From positions 372,001-436,000 of the forward strand of contig NZ_PHNJ01000002.1 of assembly GCF_008122205.1 (NCBI RefSeq): DNA of 64,000 nt, read 5' to 3'. The DNA comes from Natronococcus pandeyae (GTDB lineage Archaea > Halobacteriota > Halobacteria > Halobacteriales > Natrialbaceae). Under the pieces are notes generated by a model, which made no database searches, was not told the origin of the DNA, and saw nothing but the letters and a program-made list of their open reading frames with translations. Within the stretch, counting starts at the first letter, position 1; each line of letters starts with the position of its first letter. The translations under genes and the position numbers were made by a program. This document shows, one piece after another, positions 61,328-64,000 of the stretch.

Positions 61328-61639
61328 AGACGAAGTTTTTCAACTGGGTCCTCGGCTCCCTTCGGTCGCTTCGAACCCAGCCAAAAAACTTCGATGAAAA
61401 CAACGGGAGAGCTTGCTCTCCCGAGCTGCCCGAAAACGCTGCGCGTTTTCGGCATCACGAAACGGCTCTGCCGTTTCGAACGACCTCGTTCGTTCCGCCG
61501 GAACTCACAGAGAAACACCGAGCGCGCCGACGGCGCGCTCGGTACTTCCGTGGGCCCCTGAGAAGAACCAGCGATGTACAGAGCGGGTGCTACAGGGTAT
61601 TCGTGGTGATGAAGCTTACCTCGGCGAGAGCGTACTCGG
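61328..61639. other. Convergent intergenic region filled by hairpins
   Basis: This is 312 bases between two convergent genes. The first 215 bases are almost entirely occupied by consecutive inverted repeats (listed separately). The remainder to 61639 has no feature I recognise. Confidence 0.7.
61331..61543. repeat. Array of six consecutive inverted repeats
   Basis: In order: a large outer stem CGAAGTTTTT/AAAAACTTCG (61331-61340 with 61384-61393) enclosing CTGGGT/ACCCAG; GGGAGAG-CTTG-CTCTCCC (61405-61422 region); CGAAAACGC-TGC-GCGTTTTCG (61431-61451); CGAAACGGC-TCT-GCCGTTTCG (61458-61478); CGAACG-ACCT-CGTTCG (61477-61492); and an 11-bp stem CCGAGCGCGCC/GGCGCGCTCGG with loop GAC (61519-61543). 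All stems are perfect within the stated arms. It could be a bidirectional terminator, structured RNA or repeat-cluster insertion site. Confidence 0.85.
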
Positions 61640-62647
61640 TCAGTCGACGAACTCGAGTGCGTCGTCCAACTCGAGCGGTACCGATCCCTTCGTGTAGCCC
61701 TCGATGCGTCCGTCCGGTCGGGCGCGGTAGACGACTGCCGGGCGGTGGCGGACGTCGGGCTGTTCGCCGCGAACGGCTGCCCAGGCGTCGTCGCGGAAAC
61801 TCGAGCAGTCGACGAACAGCACGGCGCCGCCGCCGTGCTCGGCGAGTTGGCCGTTGGTCTTCGTCTCCGCGGTATCTCGGACCGCAGCGACCGGGCCCGC
61901 CGCGGCGCGGTTTGCCGGCGGCTGGGGTCGCGTCACCTCGACGAGTACGTTCGTCTCCTCGTCCTCGGCCCGGTAGTCGAGCGAGTGACCGGTCGTCACC
62001 TCGATTTCGGGCGTGACCTCGTAGCCGGCGTCGGTGAGGAGTTTCGCGGCGATGAACTCACCCAGCGCGGCGCTCATCCGCACGCGGTCGACGTGGTCGC
62101 TGGTGCCGAGCTTTCCGGCCATGATCGGCCGGTACTCGTCGAACACGCCCGTCTCGAGAAAGTCTTCGAAGTAGCGCGTCGTCTCCCGACGGCCGGCGTC
62201 GGGGAAGCCGGCCGCGTGCTCGCGGAAGAACGCGCGCGTCGACTCGCGACCGTCCTTGGACATAAAGACGGGGAGGAAGAACCACGAGAGGTGCGGGTAG
62301 TCGGCGAGCCAGGGGTCCTCCTCGTGCAGCGTCGCGAGAAGCTCTCGCTGCGCCCACCGAGTGATATGGTAGGGGACTTCCTGCCAGCCGAACTTGTCGG
62401 TTCGCCACAGCGACGAGGGCGTCTCCGTGTTTCCTAACCAGTAGGCTTCGTCGCCGTTGCGGGCGAAAAGCGCGATATCGCCGTTTTGCATCTCGAAGCG
62501 GTGCGTCTCCCAGTCGGCGCCGATCTCGAACCGCGGCGTGACGGCTCGAGCCCCGATATTCGACCGGAGCGGTTGCAAAATCTTCTGTCGAACTCGTTGC
62601 TCGCTCCAGTGTTCTGGCGAGTAACGAAAGCGAAGCGGCCGTGCCAC
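61640..62647 (-). CDS. Haloarchaeal DUF5784-like protein, possible PD-(D/E)XK fold
   Basis: A 335-residue protein starting at GTG 62647. The N-terminal 200 residues include WSEQRVRQKILQPLRSNIGAR and FEMQNGDIALFARNGDEAYWL. The C-terminal part has AKLLTDAGYEVTPEIEVTTG then SLDYRAE and NVLVEVTRPQPP. The helix followed by Asp and E-V-T resembles a degenerate PD-(D/E)XK nuclease core in which the Lys is Thr or replaced by Arg. The family (which I know as DUF5784) is uncharacterised; nuclease activity is only a hypothesis. Confidence 0.68.
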   Translation of the reverse strand: MARPLRFRYSPEHWSEQRVRQKILQPLRSNIGARAVTPRFEIGADWETHRFEMQNGDIALFARNGDEAYWLGNTETPSSLWRTDKFGWQEVPYHITRWAQRELLATLHEEDPWLADYPHLSWFFLPVFMSKDGRESTRAFFREHAAGFPDAGRRETTRYFEDFLETGVFDEYRPIMAGKLGTSDHVDRVRMSAALGEFIAAKLLTDAGYEVTPEIEVTTGHSLDYRAEDEETNVLVEVTRPQPPANRAAAGPVAAVRDTAETKTNGQLAEHGGGAVLFVDCSSFRDDAWAAVRGEQPDVRHRPAVVYRARPDGRIEGYTKGSVPLELDDALEFVD

Positions 62648-62827
62648 GCCTCACGATACGGGACGCGGGTGCATATACTGTTCGCTGTCTCGATCCCCTG
62701 CCCGTCGCCGAACTCGGTCGACGACCCGTCTCTCGTTTCCGGTGATCGATTTCTCTTCAGCGGAACCGGAGGTGTGAGGGACCGTTACATTGATATGCGT
62801 CAGCTTCCTACTATGTGTGTACTTGCC

Positions 62828-63001
62828 ATGTCAATGGGTGCCTATGACGAAGACGAACACGAGCGGCGCGAAGAGCAAGCCTCGAGGGTGGACGCCGATT
62901 TCGACGACGAGCGGACCATCTATCACGGCAAAGTGGAGTACGACTCCGGAGATTCCGCGGAGGAACTCCTGAGCAAGTTCGAGGAGATCAAATCGAACTA
63001 G
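62828..63001 (+). CDS. Small haloarchaeal protein, DUF5786-like
   Basis: A 57-residue, very acidic protein: MGAYDEDEHERREEQASRVD, then FDDERTIYHGKVEYDSGDSA and a terminal helix EELLSKFEEIKSN. It matches a short haloarchaeal family I associate with DUF5786. ATG 62828 and ATG 62834 are both possible starts. No cysteines or membrane segments are present. Function unknown. Confidence 0.78.
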   Translation: MSMGAYDEDEHERREEQASRVDADFDDERTIYHGKVEYDSGDSAEELLSKFEEIKSN

Positions 63002-63021
63002 TGACGCTCCGCCGAGCCGGG

Positions 63022-63729
63022 CTATTTTCCCTGTGAGCGCCACTGGACCAGCACCGAGAGCGTCGCGACGGTGACGACAGCGAGGACGTGGCCGACGAGT
63101 ACCCCGACCAGAATCGGGTGACCGAGCACGAACGGGACGAACAGGAGCTGGAGAGCAGCGAACACCACGTTGAGGCCGTCCGCACGAGCGTACGCGCGGG
63201 TCGTCTCGGCACCGAACTCGTAGGCCACTGCTCGCCAGAGCCCGGCGACGGTCGCCCACCAGCAGGTGCCGATCCGGTAGACGACGTCCCAGAGGATGAG
63301 CAGCGCCAGTGCAACCGCGAGGGCCGGCGGCTCCGGCCCGAGAAACTCGGTCAGCAGTGACTGCTCGCTCGTCTGCGGGTCGGTGACGAACAGGTACGTG
63401 ACCAGCAGGACGAACGCGACGACGCCGAGGACGACCTCGATGCTCGAGCCGAACAGCACGCGCCGGTACCCCTCCGGTGGCCGAAGCCCGCGGACGGTTT
63501 GGCTGTATCGGAGCATGAGCCAGCTGCCGCCCGCCGCGACGACGACGGCGACCGTCCCCGGGACGAACGCGTCCCACAGGCCGTACGCGGCTGCCACCGC
63601 GACGAGTGCCGCCTCGAACGCGACGAACTGAACGGCGATCGCGACTCGATCCGAGAGCTCGATTCCCGGTAGCGCGCCGACGATGCTCTCGTAGACCCAC
63701 GTCTCGCCGTACTCTGGTGTCCCTGTCAT
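63022..63729 (-). CDS. Haloarchaeal polytopic membrane protein, unknown function
   Basis: A 235-residue protein with about six hydrophobic segments. After a short polar N terminus (PEYGETWVYESIVGALPGIEL), helices include VQFVAFEAALVAVAAAYGLW and LGVVAFVLLVTYLFV. Later loops hold ILWDVVYRIGTCWWATVAGL and RAVAYEFGAETTRAYARADGL. It is probably a DUF7530-type protein, which has no known role. Its start overlaps the stop of the upstream NAD(P)-binding protein gene by one base. Confidence 0.65.
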   Translation of the reverse strand: MTGTPEYGETWVYESIVGALPGIELSDRVAIAVQFVAFEAALVAVAAAYGLWDAFVPGTVAVVVAAGGSWLMLRYSQTVRGLRPPEGYRRVLFGSSIEVVLGVVAFVLLVTYLFVTDPQTSEQSLLTEFLGPEPPALAVALALLILWDVVYRIGTCWWATVAGLWRAVAYEFGAETTRAYARADGLNVVFAALQLLFVPFVLGHPILVGVLVGHVLAVVTVATLSVLVQWRSQGK

Positions 63730-64000
63730 TACTCGGGGTTTCGGCTTTCCTCCGGCAGCACGCCCGCGAACGCCCGGTCGTCTCTCGCCGGATCTTCGTC
63801 GAGTGCCCGACGCACCGCGGTCTCGAACGGCGTCAACTCGAGGCCGACGAGTCGCTGCAGACGGTCGTCGTCGACGACGACGGCGTTTTGCATTCCCTGG
63901 ATCAGCGGGTGGGCCACGCTCGCCGGGACGTCGGTCACGAGGTCGACCCAGTACGCCGACAGCTGTGGCGTCAACACCGGAACTGGGACGATGAGCGGTT
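63729..64000 (-). CDS. NAD(P)H-binding (NmrA/SDR-like) protein, C-terminal part, runs off the window
   Basis: Only about the last 90 residues are in the window, and the frame continues past the right edge. The sequence PVPVLTPQLSAYWVDLVTDV, then DDDRLQRLVGLELTPFETAVRRALDED, is typical of the C terminus of haloarchaeal NAD(P)H-binding epimerase-like proteins. The Rossmann domain would lie to the right. The stop is coupled to the start of the membrane protein gene at 63729. Confidence 0.75.
   Translation of the reverse strand, partial: PLIVPVPVLTPQLSAYWVDLVTDVPASVAHPLIQGMQNAVVVDDDRLQRLVGLELTPFETAVRRALDEDPARDDRAFAGVLPEESRNPE

Noticed and set aside
61331-61543. A CRISPR array at the hairpin cluster
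   Set aside because: The hairpin sequences all differ, there is no constant repeat or spacer length, and no cas genes are present.

Overview
The window reads as a piece of main chromosome from a haloarchaeon (class Halobacteria, perhaps Natrialbales). The evidence is high GC, proteins rich in Asp and Glu, frequent leaderless-type promoters (an AT-rich TATA-like box about 25-30 nt before the start codon), several bacterio-opsin-activator (Bat, HTH-10) regulators, a HalOD1 protein, a PolD large subunit, Hef, a haloarchaeal-type malate dehydrogenase and many small haloarchaea-specific DUF proteins. I saw no rRNA, tRNA or CRISPR array. Most of the window is housekeeping or conserved accessory sequence. 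Clear mobile DNA is confined to a solo tnpB element at the left edge.

Layout. 0-3.5 kb: tnpB element, methyltransferase, small ferredoxin, then a decayed junction where a Bat-type regulator and a cytochrome P450, once divergent, have both lost their 5' ends. 3.5-11.8 kb: UspA, PiT phosphate transporter, mdh, MFS exporter, Rossmann protein, GNAT, zinc-ribbon protein, and a DCC/HTTM pair. 12-19.7 kb: Hef helicase-nuclease, TspO, flippase, a duplicated-domain membrane-anchored protein, a Bat regulator, a dolichol-kinase-like protein. 19.8-24.6 kb: HalOD1 and PAS-Bat signalling proteins, then a CBS-glyS operon divergent from a tiny leaderless gene. 25.7-32 kb: a five-gene oligopeptide-type ABC transporter operon. 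32.2-36.3 kb: a PPC-domain gene coupled to polD2. 36.4-44 kb: rhomboid, rubredoxin-like protein, panE-like reductase, NifU-like protein, PHP and DHH/RecJ-like proteins. 44.2-46.9 kb: a tightly coupled NAD(P)-epimerase/DUF4166/YndJ cassette. 46.9-56.5 kb: tetrapyrrole genes hemD, cobA, hemC, hemL and hemB with a truncated globin and an Amt-GlnK fusion among them. 56.8-64 kb: MFS, TrmB regulator, Sulfolobus-type zinc ferredoxin, PHP protein, small DUF proteins, a hairpin array, and a partial NAD(P)-binding protein running off the right edge.

How genes work together. hemL, hemB, hemC, hemD and cobA cover glutamate-1-semialdehyde to uroporphyrinogen III and precorrin-2, and the globin is a plausible haem consumer. 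The Amt-GlnK fusion puts ammonium uptake and its P-II regulator in one chain. PolD2 and Hef serve replication and fork repair, with the DHH/RecJ-like nuclease as a possible partner.

The observations most worth following are: a synonymously recoded, AT-richer patch exactly around the conserved Asn-Cys pair of PolD2 that I recall as a known intein insertion point; the P450/Bat double truncation; an array of six consecutive inverted repeats at 61.3-61.5 kb, with similar short-loop palindromes inserted in frame in the DHH gene; and a cysteine-rich insert in HemL. I did not find a clear-cut new defence or metabolic system.
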